Shown here: positions 43,479 through 51,918 of the stretch, in pieces
How positions within the stretch are numbered: the first letter of the stretch is position 1
Layout: the number at the start of each line of letters is the position of its first letter
Assembly (NCBI RefSeq): GCF_029623955.1
Contig: NZ_JARSBP010000002.1
Location: forward strand, 1,240,001 to 1,304,000
Source of the DNA: Mycobacterium sp. 236(2023)
Lineage (GTDB): Bacteria; Actinomycetota; Actinomycetes; Mycobacteriales; Mycobacteriaceae
Reading direction: 5' to 3'
DNA: 64,000 nucleotides
Made by a program: the position numbers and the translations under genes
The notes under the pieces: generated by a model
The model's input: only the letters and a program-made list of their open reading frames with translations
Database searches by the model: none
Told to the model about the DNA's origin: nothing

Positions 43479-43507
43479 CTGGCAACTTTAACTCAGGAGG
43501 AATAGAA

Positions 43508-43521
43508 CGGACCGCGGTCCG
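43508..43521. promoter_or_regulatory. Palindrome, candidate TetR operator
   Basis: CGGACCGCGGTCCG is a perfect 14-nt inverted repeat between the divergent TetR and FMN reductase genes. High GC makes chance occurrence likelier than for AT-rich operators. Confidence 0.5.
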
Positions 43522-43569
43522 GTTGAGCCGTGCGAGGATCAACGCACAACGACCCATGGAGGAAGAGCG

Positions 43570-44121
43570 ATGTCGGACACCGTGAACAGCACGGTACTTG
43601 TCCTTGTCGGCAGTCTGCGCGCCGCGTCGGTGAACCGCCGGCTGGCGGAACTGGCCGTCGAGTCCGCGCCGGACGGCGTCACGCTGGAATTGTTCGACCG
43701 GTTGGGCGAATTGCCGTTCTACAACGAGGACATCGACACCGATGACGCCCCTGAGCCGGTAGTGGCATTGCGCGACGCCGCGGCGCGTGCCGGCGCTGCG
43801 TTGGTGGTCACTCCCGAATACAACGGCAGCATTCCCGCCGTGCTGAAGAATGCCATCGACTGGCTGTCCCGGCCGTTCGGCAACGGTGCGCTCAAGGGCA
43901 AGCCCTTCGCGGTCGTCGGTGCAGCGCTCGGCCAGTACGGCGGGGTGTGGGCCCACGACGAGACGCGCAAGTCGTTCGGCATCGCGGGCCCGAGGGTCGT
44001 CGACGACCTGGACCTGTCGATCCCGGCGAAGACGCTCGGCGACAAGCACCCACGGGAGAACGCGGAGATCGCGGCCCGGCTGCGCAACATCGTCGGCAAG
44101 CTGGCCGCCGAGATCAGCTGA
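43570..44121 (+). CDS. NADPH-dependent FMN reductase (Rv3054c-like)
   Basis: 183 residues of the flavodoxin-like FMN_red fold. The phosphate loop is VGSLRAASVNRRLAEL (GSLRxxSxNxxL, residues 13-26) and the second FMN motif is TPEYNGSIPAVLKNAIDWLSR. It reduces FMN or quinones with NAD(P)H. ATG at 43570 follows GGAGGAAG. Position next to the dinB-TetR genes and upstream of nrdH matches the M. tuberculosis order as I recall it. It ends in a strong terminator. Confidence 0.9.
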   Translation: MSDTVNSTVLVLVGSLRAASVNRRLAELAVESAPDGVTLELFDRLGELPFYNEDIDTDDAPEPVVALRDAAARAGAALVVTPEYNGSIPAVLKNAIDWLSRPFGNGALKGKPFAVVGAALGQYGGVWAHDETRKSFGIAGPRVVDDLDLSIPAKTLGDKHPRENAEIAARLRNIVGKLAAEIS

Positions 44122-44136
44122 TTCCCCGACCACGAC

Positions 44137-44168
44137 GGCCGGCGCGGCACTTGCCGCGCCGGCCTTTT
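44137..44168 (+). terminator. Strong intrinsic terminator after the FMN reductase gene
   Basis: GGCCGGCGCGGC at 44137-44148 and GCCGCGCCGGCC at 44153-44164 form a perfect 12-bp GC stem with a 4-nt loop followed by TTTT. Confidence 0.9.
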
Positions 44169-44437
44169 CGTGCGCCCGATGTTTGCGGATCCGCCTCCCC
44201 GGATCAAGGCTGGCCGGTCAGTCTGCGGAGGGCGCTTTGCTGGCATCGCTGCGGTGGGCGTGCTGTGTTTGCTGACCGCCCGGGCGCCTGCGGGGTCGAC
44301 GGCGTGTTTTGTCGGTGGGTTCTGGTAGACCGGACGCGGTCCGACGCCGTGCCGAGGCGACACGCCGATGTGACGCGCGACACGCCGGTTTGAAATGCTC
44401 TGAAGTGGTTACGACCTGGGAATTTCAAAAATGTTAT
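44169..44437. other. Intergenic stretch upstream of nrdH without a gene
   Basis: No credible coding frame was seen on either strand. The only structure noted is a 20-bp-spaced direct repeat, GCGACACGCCG at 44357-44367 and 44377-44387. The second copy lies within the 12-mer GCGCGACACGCC (44375-44386), which also occurs upstream of nrdF at 54303-54314. Confidence 0.5.
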
Positions 44438-44485
44438 TCAGAACATCTTGTATCTCTACGGATTGTCGGACACTAGGTGTAGTGT
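44438..44485. promoter_or_regulatory. Tandem NrdR boxes upstream of nrdHIE
   Basis: Box 1 at 44438-44453 (TCAGAACATCTTGTAT) matches the known consensus acaCwAtATaTwGtgt at 11 of 16; box 2 at 44470-44485 (ACACTAGGTGTAGTGT) is a near-perfect palindrome. Start-to-start spacing is 32 bp, about three helical turns, as expected for cooperative NrdR binding. Box 2 contains TAGTGT, a plausible -10. Confidence 0.8.
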
Positions 44486-44674
44486 TTCGAACACCGACGG
44501 ACCCCCAAGATCTAGGGGTCAGCCGGAGCCAGAAGTTCCAGCAGAGTCGGGTTTTCCATCCCTCGCCTCGCCGCCGGGGCAGCCTGGAATTTTGGGGGTC
44601 TCCGGGCCGCTGAAATAGAGCGAGAGACACCACCTCAGCAGTTGCCAGCCTTCTCGATAGGAGCCGTACCGCAG

Positions 44675-44929
44675 ATGACTCAGCCCGCAACCGTCACCGT
44701 GTACACCAAGCCGGCCTGCGTTCAGTGCAATGCCACCTACAAGGCCCTCGACAAGGCGGGCATCGCGTACGACATCGTCGACATCAGCGTCGATACCGAG
44801 GCCCGCGACTACGTCATGGCACTCGGCTACCTGCAGGCGCCCGTCGTGGTGGTCGGCAACGATCACTGGTCGGGCTTCCGTCCGGACCGCATCAAGGCGC
44901 TGGCCGGCGCGGCCGTCGCATCCGCGTAG
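44675..44929 (+). CDS. nrdH: NrdH glutaredoxin-like protein
   Basis: 84 residues of thioredoxin fold with the redox motif Cys15-Val-Gln-Cys18 in KPACVQCNAT and the terminal WSGFRPDRI motif that defines NrdH. It is the thioredoxin-reductase-dependent electron donor to class Ib ribonucleotide reductase. ATG at 44675 is chosen over an in-frame upstream start at 44642, since MTQPATVTVYTKP is the family N-terminus. It is the first gene of nrdH-nrdI-nrdE and sits about 190 nt downstream of paired NrdR boxes. Confidence 0.97.
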   Translation: MTQPATVTVYTKPACVQCNATYKALDKAGIAYDIVDISVDTEARDYVMALGYLQAPVVVVGNDHWSGFRPDRIKALAGAAVASA

Positions 44930-44997
44930 CTCGGACGGCTCTCAGGCCGTCCTCACTGAAGTAGCACTACGTCGACAGGGCAATCGGAGAGGTGATC

Positions 44998-45444
44998 GTG
45001 AGCAATCTCGTCTACTTCTCCAGCGTCTCGGAGAACACCCACCGCTTTGTCGAGAAGCTCGAGATACCTGCCATCCGGATCCCGCTGAAGGAACGGATTC
45101 AGGTTGACGAGCCCTACGTTCTGGTATTGCCCACCTACGGCGGCGGGCACGCCAACGGTCCCGATCCCGATCGCGGGGGCTACGTCCCCAAGCAGGTGAT
45201 CGCCTTCCTCAACAACGAACACAACCGGTCGTTGATCCGCGGCGTCATCGCCGCGGGCAACACCAACTTCGGCGCCGAATTCGGCTACGCGGGGGTCGTC
45301 GTCTCCCGCAAGTGCGGCGTCCCGTTTCTCTACCGATTCGAACTCATGGGAACGACCGACGACGTCTTCGCCGTCCGCGCCGGACTCGCCGACTTCTGGA
45401 AGGACCAGACGTGCCACCAACCGTCACAGCTGCAGAACCGTTAA
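44998..45444 (+). CDS. nrdI: NrdI flavodoxin-like protein
   Basis: 148 residues from GTG 44998. The FMN loop is [17 protein letters not shown], and PTYGGG and [13 protein letters not shown] mark the other flavin-binding loops. NrdI supplies oxidant for assembly of the NrdF manganese/tyrosyl-radical cofactor. GTG at 44998 is preferred over GTG at 44992 because GGAGAGG at 44986-44992 gives a normal spacing only to the later codon. The 3' end overlaps nrdE by 34 nt. Confidence 0.95.
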   Translation: MSNLVYFSSVSENTHRFVEKLEIPAIRIPLKERIQVDEPYVLVLPTYGGGHANGPDPDRGGYVPKQVIAFLNNEHNRSLIRGVIAAGNTNFGAEFGYAGVVVSRKCGVPFLYRFELMGTTDDVFAVRAGLADFWKDQTCHQPSQLQNR

Positions 45445-47579
45445 CCACCGGCGCGCACGCGCTTCCGGGCGAGATGGACTACCACGCGCTCAACGCGATG
45501 CTCAATCTGTATGACGCAGACGGCAAGATTCAGTTCGAGCGCGACGTGCAGGCCGCCCGCGAATACTTCTTGCAGCATGTCAACCAAAACACGGTGTTCT
45601 TCCACAACCAGGACGAGAAGCTCGACTACCTGGTGCAGAAGAACTACTACGAGCGCGAGGTGCTCGACCAGTACTCGCGCAACTTCGTCAAGACGCTGCT
45701 GGATCGTGCGTACGCCAAGAAGTTCCGCTTCCCGACGTTCGTCGGCGCGTTCAAGTACTACACGTCCTACACGTTGAAGACGTTCGACGGTAAGCGCTAC
45801 CTGGAGCGCTTCGAGGACCGCGTTGTCATGGTGGCGCTGACGCTGGCCTCGGGTGACACCACGCTGGCCGAGCAGCTGGTCGACGAGATCATGGACGGCC
45901 GGTTCCAGCCGGCCACCCCGACATTCCTCAACTCGGGTAAGAAGCAGCGCGGCGAGCCGGTGTCCTGCTTCCTGCTGCGCATCGAGGACAACATGGAGTC
46001 CATCGGGCGCTCCATCAACTCGGCACTGCAGCTGTCGAAGCGCGGTGGCGGAGTTGCGTTGCTGCTCTCCAACATTCGTGAGCACGGTGCGCCGATCAAG
46101 AACATCGAGAACCAGAGCTCCGGTGTCATCCCGATCATGAAGCTGCTGGAGGACTCGTTCTCCTACGCCAATCAGCTCGGTGCCCGCCAAGGTGCGGGGG
46201 CGGTCTACCTGCACGCGCACCATCCCGACATCTACCGCTTCCTCGACACCAAGCGGGAGAACGCCGACGAGAAGATCCGCATCAAGACCCTGAGCCTGGG
46301 TGTCGTGATCCCGGACATCACGTTCGAGTTGGCGAAGAACAACGAGGACATGTACCTGTTCTCGCCGTATGACGTCGAGCGGGTCTACGGCGTCCCGTTC
46401 GCCGACATCTCGGTCACCGAGAAGTACTACGAGATGGTCGACGACGCGAGGATCCGCAAGACGAAGATCAAGGCGCGCGAGTTCTTCCAGACGCTGGCCG
46501 AGCTGCAGTTCGAGTCCGGCTACCCGTACATCATGTACGAGGACACGGTGAACCGGGCCAACCCGGTCGAGGGCAAGATCACCCACTCGAACCTGTGCTC
46601 GGAGATCCTGCAGGTGTCGACGCCGTCCGTGTTCAACGAGGATCTGTCGTATGCGAAAGTCGGCAAGGACATCTCGTGCAACCTCGGCTCGCTCAACATC
46701 GCCAAGGCGATGGATTCGCCGGACTTCGCGCAGACCATCGAGGTGTCGATCCGTGCGCTGACCGCGGTGAGCGACCAGACCCACATCTGGTCGGTGCCCT
46801 CGATCGAGCAGGGCAACAACAGCTCTCACGCCATCGGTCTCGGGCAGATGAACCTGCACGGCTACCTGGCCCGTGAGCAGATCTACTACGGCTCCGAAGA
46901 GGGTGTGGACTTCACCAACATCTACTTCTACTGCGTGCTCTACCACGCGCTGCGCGCCTCGAATCGCATTGCGATCGAACGGGGTACGGCGTTCGGCGGG
47001 TTCGAGAAGTCGAAGTACAAGTCGGGTGAGTTCTTCGACAAGTACACCGATCAGGTGTGGGAGCCCAAGACCGACAAGGTGCGTGGGCTGTTTGCCGACG
47101 CCGGCATTCGGATCCCCAACCAGGACGACTGGAAGCGGTTGAAGGAGTCGGTGCAACAGCACGGCATCTACAACCAAAACCTGCAGGCGGTTCCGCCGAC
47201 CGGGTCGATCTCCTACATCAACCACTCGACGAGCTCGATCCACCCGATCGCCTCGAAGGTGGAGATTCGCAAGGAAGGCAAGATCGGTCGCGTCTACTAC
47301 CCGGCGCCCTATATGACCAACGACAACCTGGAGTACTACCAGGACGCCTACGAGATCGGCTACGAGAAGGTCATCGACACCTATGCCGCGGCCACCCAGC
47401 ACGTGGACCAGGGCCTGAGCCTGACGCTGTTCTTCAAGGACACCGCCACCACGCGTGACGTGAACAAGGCGCAGATCTACGCCTGGCGCAAGGGAATCAA
47501 GACGCTCTACTACATCCGCCTACGTCAGATGGCTCTCGAGGGCACTGAGGTGGAGGGTTGCGTCTCCTGCATGTTGTGA
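45411..47579 (+). CDS. nrdE: Class Ib ribonucleoside-diphosphate reductase, large subunit NrdE
   Basis: 722 residues, full length. Recognisable blocks include the [16 protein letters not shown]-terminal region, [23 protein letters not shown] with an active-site cysteine, SNLCSEI with the thiyl-radical-site cysteine, and the C-terminal redox pair in EGCVSCML that is reduced by NrdH. It reduces ribonucleotides to deoxyribonucleotides with NrdF. GTG at 45411 begins PPTVTAAEP, matching the M. tuberculosis N-terminus as I recall; earlier frame is within nrdI. A hairpin terminator follows, so nrdF is transcribed separately. Confidence 0.97.
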   Translation: MPPTVTAAEPLTTGAHALPGEMDYHALNAMLNLYDADGKIQFERDVQAAREYFLQHVNQNTVFFHNQDEKLDYLVQKNYYEREVLDQYSRNFVKTLLDRAYAKKFRFPTFVGAFKYYTSYTLKTFDGKRYLERFEDRVVMVALTLASGDTTLAEQLVDEIMDGRFQPATPTFLNSGKKQRGEPVSCFLLRIEDNMESIGRSINSALQLSKRGGGVALLLSNIREHGAPIKNIENQSSGVIPIMKLLEDSFSYANQLGARQGAGAVYLHAHHPDIYRFLDTKRENADEKIRIKTLSLGVVIPDITFELAKNNEDMYLFSPYDVERVYGVPFADISVTEKYYEMVDDARIRKTKIKAREFFQTLAELQFESGYPYIMYEDTVNRANPVEGKITHSNLCSEILQVSTPSVFNEDLSYAKVGKDISCNLGSLNIAKAMDSPDFAQTIEVSIRALTAVSDQTHIWSVPSIEQGNNSSHAIGLGQMNLHGYLAREQIYYGSEEGVDFTNIYFYCVLYHALRASNRIAIERGTAFGGFEKSKYKSGEFFDKYTDQVWEPKTDKVRGLFADAGIRIPNQDDWKRLKESVQQHGIYNQNLQAVPPTGSISYINHSTSSIHPIASKVEIRKEGKIGRVYYPAPYMTNDNLEYYQDAYEIGYEKVIDTYAAATQHVDQGLSLTLFFKDTATTRDVNKAQIYAWRKGIKTLYYIRLRQMALEGTEVEGCVSCML

Positions 47580-47591
47580 GCTGAAATGTCC

Positions 47592-47621
47592 AGCGCCGCC
47601 GGTGATTTCCCCGGCGGCGCT
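47592..47621 (+). terminator. Intrinsic terminator after nrdE
   Basis: AGCGCCGCCGG at 47592-47602 and CCGGCGGCGCT at 47611-47621 form a perfect 11-bp stem with an 8-nt loop; the T tail (GCGCGTTT) is weak. Confidence 0.8.
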
Positions 47622-47658
47622 GCGCGTTTGGCTCAGAGCTCGCGGCTCCTCTGCGAGA

Positions 47659-47994
47659 TCAGCCAGGGGCCTGCGTGCACATGGTGCCGCGCGCGGCGCC
47701 CACCAGAGCGCTGGCCTGCTGGGGGCTCGCGCCGTACGGAGCGGTCACCGCGGCCACCGCAGCGTCATGTCCTTGGCCGGTATAGAGCAACCGGCATGCC
47801 TGCAGCCCAGCCGTCATGATCGCGTCGTCGTTGCCGGGGAAGCCTGCGGCTCGGGACTGGTCGATGAACCGCTGCTGTTCAGCGGTGAAAGGCATCGGCC
47901 ACGCCGATGCCGGGGCGATACTCACGGTCAGCGCCGCCCCAGCGGCCAGTGCCGCAGCCGCGGTGGTCAGGAAACCGATCCTCTTCGAAGTCAT
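47659..47994 (-). CDS. Secreted DUF732-type small protein
   Basis: 111 residues. A Sec signal peptide (basic MTSKR, hydrophobic core, AxA-type cleavage at about APASA-WP near residue 31) is followed by a helical domain FTAEQQRFIDQSRAAGF...ACRLLYTGQ with two cysteines that can form a disulfide, the DUF732 pattern common in mycobacterial exported proteins. ATG at 47994 is chosen at the signal peptide. Function is unknown. It lies tail-to-tail with nrdE. Confidence 0.85.
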   Translation of the reverse strand: MTSKRIGFLTTAAAALAAGAALTVSIAPASAWPMPFTAEQQRFIDQSRAAGFPGNDDAIMTAGLQACRLLYTGQGHDAAVAAVTAPYGASPQQASALVGAARGTMCTQAPG

Positions 47995-48100
47995 GCCGGT
48001 CTCGCTTTCTCGTGGTGATTCACCCGATGCCGGGCATATCCCACCGTAGAGCCGCCGGCGTGCACCCCTTGACGCCAATTTCAGGCCGCGGGCGTCAGGA

Positions 48101-48484
48101 TTAGCCGCGAGCCTCGTCGGCCCGCAGCGCCTTGAGACGTCGCTCCTCGCGAAGAACGTTCTGATAGCTCTCGCGTTCGGCGACCAGCCAATCCGGCTTG
48201 TCCTCGAGCAGGGCATCGATCTGCTCGGTCGTCAACGCGTCCACGACGCCGCCGCGCCCGAGGCCTGCGATCGAGACCCCTAACTTCGCGGCGACCAAGT
48301 TCTTCGGGTGCGGCCCGTTCCTGCGAAGGTCCTTGAGCCATTCCGGCGGGTCCGCCTGCAGCGCGGCCAGTTCATCGCGGGTGATCGCGTTCTCCTGGAA
48401 CTCCGCGGGTGTCGCCGGCAGATACACGTCGAGCTTCTTGGCCGCCGTGGCCGGCTTCATGGACTGCGCGTTCGGCCTGCTCAT
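48101..48484 (-). CDS. DUF5997 family protein
   Basis: 127 residues, charged and helical, with LPATPAEFQENAITRDELAAL and PPEWLKDLRRNGPHPKNLVAAKLGVSIAGLGRGG, a pattern I associate with DUF5997. The segment LAAKLGVSIAGLxRGG and the paired TRDEL/TTEQI helices could be nucleic-acid-binding, but that is speculation. It is divergent from an HTH-less LysR-type gene with only 28 nt between starts; I recall the same pairing elsewhere in actinobacteria. Confidence 0.75.
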   Translation of the reverse strand: MSRPNAQSMKPATAAKKLDVYLPATPAEFQENAITRDELAALQADPPEWLKDLRRNGPHPKNLVAAKLGVSIAGLGRGGVVDALTTEQIDALLEDKPDWLVAERESYQNVLREERRLKALRADEARG

Positions 48485-48512
48485 GGGATCAGCGTATCGG
48501 TAGCCTGATGCC

Positions 48513-49226
48513 GTGGCTTCATCCTCGCGGCCGTCGCTGACCGTCGGGTACGTCCCCGGCGGGACGCCGGCGAAGTGGGCCAGGATCTGGGCCGAGCGTC
48601 AGCCCGACGTGCGGTTGCAGTTGTGCGCGGTGACCGCGGCGGACGCAGCCGCAGAGGTCCGTACCGGCGCCGTCGACGTGGCGCTGCTCCGCCTGCCTGC
48701 AGACACCACGGGGCTCGCGGTCATCCCGCTGTACGAGGAGACGACGGTGGCCGTCGTGCCGACCGATCACCTTCTCGCTGCCGCCGACGAGATCACCGCT
48801 GCTGACCTGGCCGGTGAGCCGATTCTGCTGCCCCTCGACGACGTAGTCGACTGGGCCGATCTTCCGGGGGATCCCGTCGATCACCGGCCCGAAACCACCG
48901 AGGGCGCAACAGAACTCGTGGCCGCCGGGATGGGCACGCTGGTCGTCCCACAGTCACTCGCGCGGCTGTATCACCGCAAGGACCTGACGTACCGGCCGAT
49001 CGTCGGCGCGCCCACCTGCGCGGTCGCGCTTGCCGTCCCGGAAGGGCCGCAGGCGCCGTTGGTCGAAGAGTTCATCGGCATCGTGCGGGGCCGCAAGGCC
49101 GGGTCGTCGCGGGCGCAGAGCCAGCCCGCGCCCAAACGGACCGCGCGGGAGAAGACCCTGGCCAAGCAGGCTGCCCGTGCCGCTGCCGGCAAGGTCGCCC
49201 GCAAGCCGGGGCGCCGTCGAAACTGA
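48513..49226 (+). CDS. LysR-type substrate-binding domain protein without DNA-binding domain
   Basis: 237 residues. The protein starts directly in the effector-binding (periplasmic-binding-like) domain: LTVGYVPGGTPAKWARIW, GAVDVALLRLP, LVVPQSLARLYH and CAVALAVPEGP follow the LysR C-terminal domain order. The winged-helix N-terminus (about 60 residues) is missing. After residue 190 comes a Lys/Arg/Ala-rich tail resembling histone-like basic tails (AREKTLAKQAARAAAGKVAR), a possible nonspecific nucleic-acid-binding extension. Start is GTG at 48513. Function is unknown. Confidence 0.8.
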   Translation: MASSSRPSLTVGYVPGGTPAKWARIWAERQPDVRLQLCAVTAADAAAEVRTGAVDVALLRLPADTTGLAVIPLYEETTVAVVPTDHLLAAADEITAADLAGEPILLPLDDVVDWADLPGDPVDHRPETTEGATELVAAGMGTLVVPQSLARLYHRKDLTYRPIVGAPTCAVALAVPEGPQAPLVEEFIGIVRGRKAGSSRAQSQPAPKRTAREKTLAKQAARAAAGKVARKPGRRRN

Positions 49227-49242
49227 ACCTGTGCAGGGGTCT

Positions 49243-49263
49243 TCTCGCACTTTCGCTGCGTGG
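49243..49263 (+). repeat. 21-nt dispersed repeat, copy A
   Basis: Bases 49243-49263 (core CTCGCACTTTCGCTGCGTGG) recur inverted at 52681-52701 with one mismatch. This copy lies between the convergent LysR-like and VOC genes. Confidence 0.6.
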
Positions 49264-49279
49264 TTTCCGTCTGGGGGAG

Positions 49280-49696
49280 TCAGATGGTCAGCGTGCCGTC
49301 ATCGTTGATGGTCCACTCCGGGTTCAGTGCGACCTCCCACACGTGGCCGTCGAGGTCGGCGAAATATCCCGAATACCCGCCCCAGAACACCCTTTCGGCC
49401 GGCTTCAGGATCATCGCGCCTGCGGCTTCGGCCTGCGCCAGCACCGCGTCGACGTCGGTCTCGGAGCGCTGATTGATCGCGATGGTGATGCCGCTGAACC
49501 GGCCATCGACAGGGTGATGGGCGTCCTCGGCCAGATCATCGCGGCCGAACAAGGCCAACGCGACGCCCGGCAGCTGATAGAACACGACGCCGTCGGGCGC
49601 CGCCTTCGGAACCCAGCCCAGGCCCTCCTCGTAGAAGCGACGCGCCCGCGCGAGGTCGTCGACACCGAGGGTGATCAAACTGATCCGCTGCTCCAT
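49280..49696 (-). CDS. VOC-fold (glyoxalase/bleomycin-resistance-like) protein
   Basis: 138 residues with paired beta-alpha-beta-beta-beta modules: ISLITLGVDDLARARRFYEEGLGW at the N-terminus and the C-terminal GGYSGYFADLDGHVWEVALNP signature (F-x-D-P/L-D-G-x-x-W-E). The final glutamate is a usual metal ligand. ATG at 49696 is preferred since the longer frame adds no fold. It starts 2 nt after the stop of a second VOC gene, so the pair is an operon. Substrate is unknown. Confidence 0.85.
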   Translation of the reverse strand: MEQRISLITLGVDDLARARRFYEEGLGWVPKAAPDGVVFYQLPGVALALFGRDDLAEDAHHPVDGRFSGITIAINQRSETDVDAVLAQAEAAGAMILKPAERVFWGGYSGYFADLDGHVWEVALNPEWTINDDGTLTI

Positions 49697-49698
49697 GG

Positions 49699-50106
49699 TC
49701 ACCAGTCTCCCGGCTGGCCCGGCCGATAGGCGCCGATCGACCACTGGCGACCTTCGGGGTCGAGCAGCTCGGTGCGGAAATTGCCCCACGCCGTGGTTTC
49801 GGGTGCGATGAGCACCGTCGACCCGTAGGCGACGGCGCGGTCGTGAATCTCGACGATGCCCGCACGGTCGACAACGACATACAGACCTGAGCCGACACAG
49901 TCACCCCGGGGAGCTGGGACGTCGTACCCGCGGTCGTCGCGTTGCACGCACACTACGGCGTCATCCCGCTTCAATTCGGCGTGGCTGAGCGCGCCTTCGT
50001 GGCGGAACTCGCGGACCAGCTCGAACCCCAGCACGTCGGTGATCCAGCGCACCGCCGCATCAGGGTCGCGATAGCAGACGAACGCCGACAGGTGCACCGA
50101 AGTCAT
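49699..50106 (-). CDS. VOC-fold protein
   Basis: 135 residues beginning MTSVHLSAFVCYRDPDAAVRWI, with the VLGFELVREFRHEGALSHAEL module and a C-terminal WGNFRTELLDPEGRQWSIG signature, noted by the DPEGxxW pattern. It lacks the final Glu after W (Ser instead), so metal binding may differ from its downstream paralogue. ATG at 50106 matches the fold start. It is the first gene of the two-VOC unit. Confidence 0.83.
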   Translation of the reverse strand: MTSVHLSAFVCYRDPDAAVRWITDVLGFELVREFRHEGALSHAELKRDDAVVCVQRDDRGYDVPAPRGDCVGSGLYVVVDRAGIVEIHDRAVAYGSTVLIAPETTAWGNFRTELLDPEGRQWSIGAYRPGQPGDW

Positions 50107-50140
50107 GCCCTCTGTCTTACCGCAGCGCCTGAGCGGCTGT

Positions 50141-50623
50141 TCAGCGGCTGACCAGGTCCGACCAGAATCCGACGGTCGGCGTCGCCGTCGTTGCCGTCGG
50201 CCCGTCGACGTAGTCGGCCAGGGTGGCCGCCGACACGACAACCTCGGTGCGGACCACCGACAACACCGGATGACCGGTTGAACCCCGACCCGCCGGCAGG
50301 TAGTGGTGGGCGTGCACCGGAACGAGTTGCGGGGCGCGCTCCAATTCATATTTCGCGGTACGCAGCGCGTGCTTCATCTGCGCAGGTCGCGGCCCCCACG
50401 GTTCGTGCCAGAACCGACTCCATTCGACCGCGAACAGAACGCCTTCGACCGGCAGCTGCATCCGCTTGGCCAGGCTCCTGCGTCCCTCGTCACGCCAATG
50501 CGGCCATGCGGCACCGACAGGCAGCCCCGCAGCCAGGAACGCCCGGTGGTCGTCGGCGAACTCGAAGCCGAACGTGTCCTCGATACGTGCGATCTCGTCG
50601 TCGGTCAGCCCAGGCTCGACCAT
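50141..50623 (-). CDS. SMI1/KNR4-like family protein
   Basis: 160 residues with an N-terminal LTDDEIARIEDTFGFEFADDHRAFLAAGLPVG motif, the characteristic (I/L)xxxExxxGxxxPxDxxxFLxxxxGxG pattern of SMI1/KNR4 proteins, and a WSRFW/PWGPRP region. In bacteria such proteins are often immunity factors or of unknown role; no toxin gene is adjacent. ATG at 50623 lies 6 nt after the flavoprotein stop on the same strand, suggesting co-transcription. Confidence 0.7.
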   Translation of the reverse strand: MVEPGLTDDEIARIEDTFGFEFADDHRAFLAAGLPVGAAWPHWRDEGRRSLAKRMQLPVEGVLFAVEWSRFWHEPWGPRPAQMKHALRTAKYELERAPQLVPVHAHHYLPAGRGSTGHPVLSVVRTEVVVSAATLADYVDGPTATTATPTVGFWSDLVSR

Positions 50624-50629
50624 CGCCGA

Positions 50630-51811
50630 TCAGAAGCTGTGCTGCGGGCCCTGGGCCTTTTTGTACAGCGCCTTGAGCATGCGATCGCGGAACGCGGCGT
50701 TGTCGATCAGCTTCACGCCGGCGTTCGCCAGCTTCGGCTGCCCGATCAGCTTGTGCATGTAGCGGCCACGCTTGTACTCCCGGCCCCACGCCGCTTCCAT
50801 CCGCTGCGCGTAGTTCGTGAAGTCGTCCGGCCCGCCGTTGGTCAGCGCGGCCACCGCGCATTCACCTGCGGCCAAACCAGATTCGAGCGCCTTGGAGATA
50901 CCCGCACCCGAAGCCGGCTTGCCTGCACCCAGCGAGTCGCCGGTGAACAGCACGCCAGGTCGCCACGGCGGCCACGCCGTGAAGCCCATCGGCAGTCGCC
51001 ACGCGCGCACGCTCTTGTTCTTCTTCAGCTCTTCGATCGGCGGCAGCTCCCATTCGCGCGGCAGGGTGCGCAGGAAGTCGCCGAGGAACTGGGTCGCATT
51101 GATCGACTGCCAGTTCTTGTAGCTGTTCACATAGCCCAGCCCGATGTTGAAGATGCCGTCGCCCATCGGGAACACCCAGCCGTAGCCGGGCAGCTGATCG
51201 CCTTCGAACATCAGCTTGAGATAAATGTCGAGCGAATCGGAATCGGCCCGGTTGGCGGGCATCTCCGAGCGGATCGCGATCGCGGAGTAGCCGTTGTACT
51301 CGGAGTCGATCTTCAGCGCGCGCTTGATGGGGGAGTACGCGCCGTCGGCGGCGATCACCGCATCGCCGTACACCTTCTCGCCGCCCTTGAGCACGACTCC
51401 GATGACGCGGCCGTTGGCGTCGAACTCCGGGCCGGACACCTCAGCGCCCTGGCGGATCTGGGCGCCGGCGGACTCGGCGTGCTTGAGCAGCACGGTGTCG
51501 AGGTGTTCGCGGCTGACCGTGTGCCCATGATCGGGCATGCCGGGGCGCTTCGGGAACGACAGCTCCCAACGGCTCGGGCTGAACACCGTCACCCGGTTCA
51601 CCCGGTGGTAGGTGGCCACCTCATCGGCCAGGCCCATCTTCTGGAGGTAGCTGACCGCGCGGGCCGTCAGGCCGTCGCCGCAGGGCTTGGACCGGGGGAA
51701 CTGTGCCTTGTCGCAGACCAGCACATTGGCGCCTGACTGCGCGGCCTGCCACGCTGCGGCGGCGCCGGACGGTCCACCACCTGCGATGACCAGGTCGTAT
51801 CGCTGCGTCAT
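50630..51811 (-). CDS. Geranylgeranyl-reductase-family FAD-dependent oxidoreductase
   Basis: 393 residues. The FAD dinucleotide motif is GGGPSGAAAA (residues 11-20), followed by the family motif FPRSKPCGDGLTARAV (PxxKxCGDGL), the GYGWVFP region and VLFTGDSLGAGKPASGAGI (the GD FAD motif). Members reduce prenyl double bonds, e.g. menaquinone (MenJ) or archaeal-type lipids. This one differs enough from MenJ as I recall it that the substrate is open. ATG at 51811 starts MTQRYDLVIAGG. Confidence 0.9.
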   Translation of the reverse strand: MTQRYDLVIAGGGPSGAAAAWQAAQSGANVLVCDKAQFPRSKPCGDGLTARAVSYLQKMGLADEVATYHRVNRVTVFSPSRWELSFPKRPGMPDHGHTVSREHLDTVLLKHAESAGAQIRQGAEVSGPEFDANGRVIGVVLKGGEKVYGDAVIAADGAYSPIKRALKIDSEYNGYSAIAIRSEMPANRADSDSLDIYLKLMFEGDQLPGYGWVFPMGDGIFNIGLGYVNSYKNWQSINATQFLGDFLRTLPREWELPPIEELKKNKSVRAWRLPMGFTAWPPWRPGVLFTGDSLGAGKPASGAGISKALESGLAAGECAVAALTNGGPDDFTNYAQRMEAAWGREYKRGRYMHKLIGQPKLANAGVKLIDNAAFRDRMLKALYKKAQGPQHSF

Positions 51812-51918
51812 AGATCTCTCTCGTTGAGCGGCTGTCGCAGGAGATAGTACCCGCCGAGACTGAACGTGCACGGCGAGGTCTGGGCTGGTCAGCGGCACCG
51901 AGCGGGTACAGTGAGCGC

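Noticed and set aside
44992..44997. Upstream GTG start for nrdI
   Set aside because: The purine-rich ribosome site overlaps it; the GTG at 44998 has proper spacing.
45441..47402. 653-codon open frame antisense to nrdE
   Set aside because: Composition is a mirror of the nrdE codons (V/L/R/D-rich low-information protein) and nrdE is certain; it is a GC-rich shadow frame.
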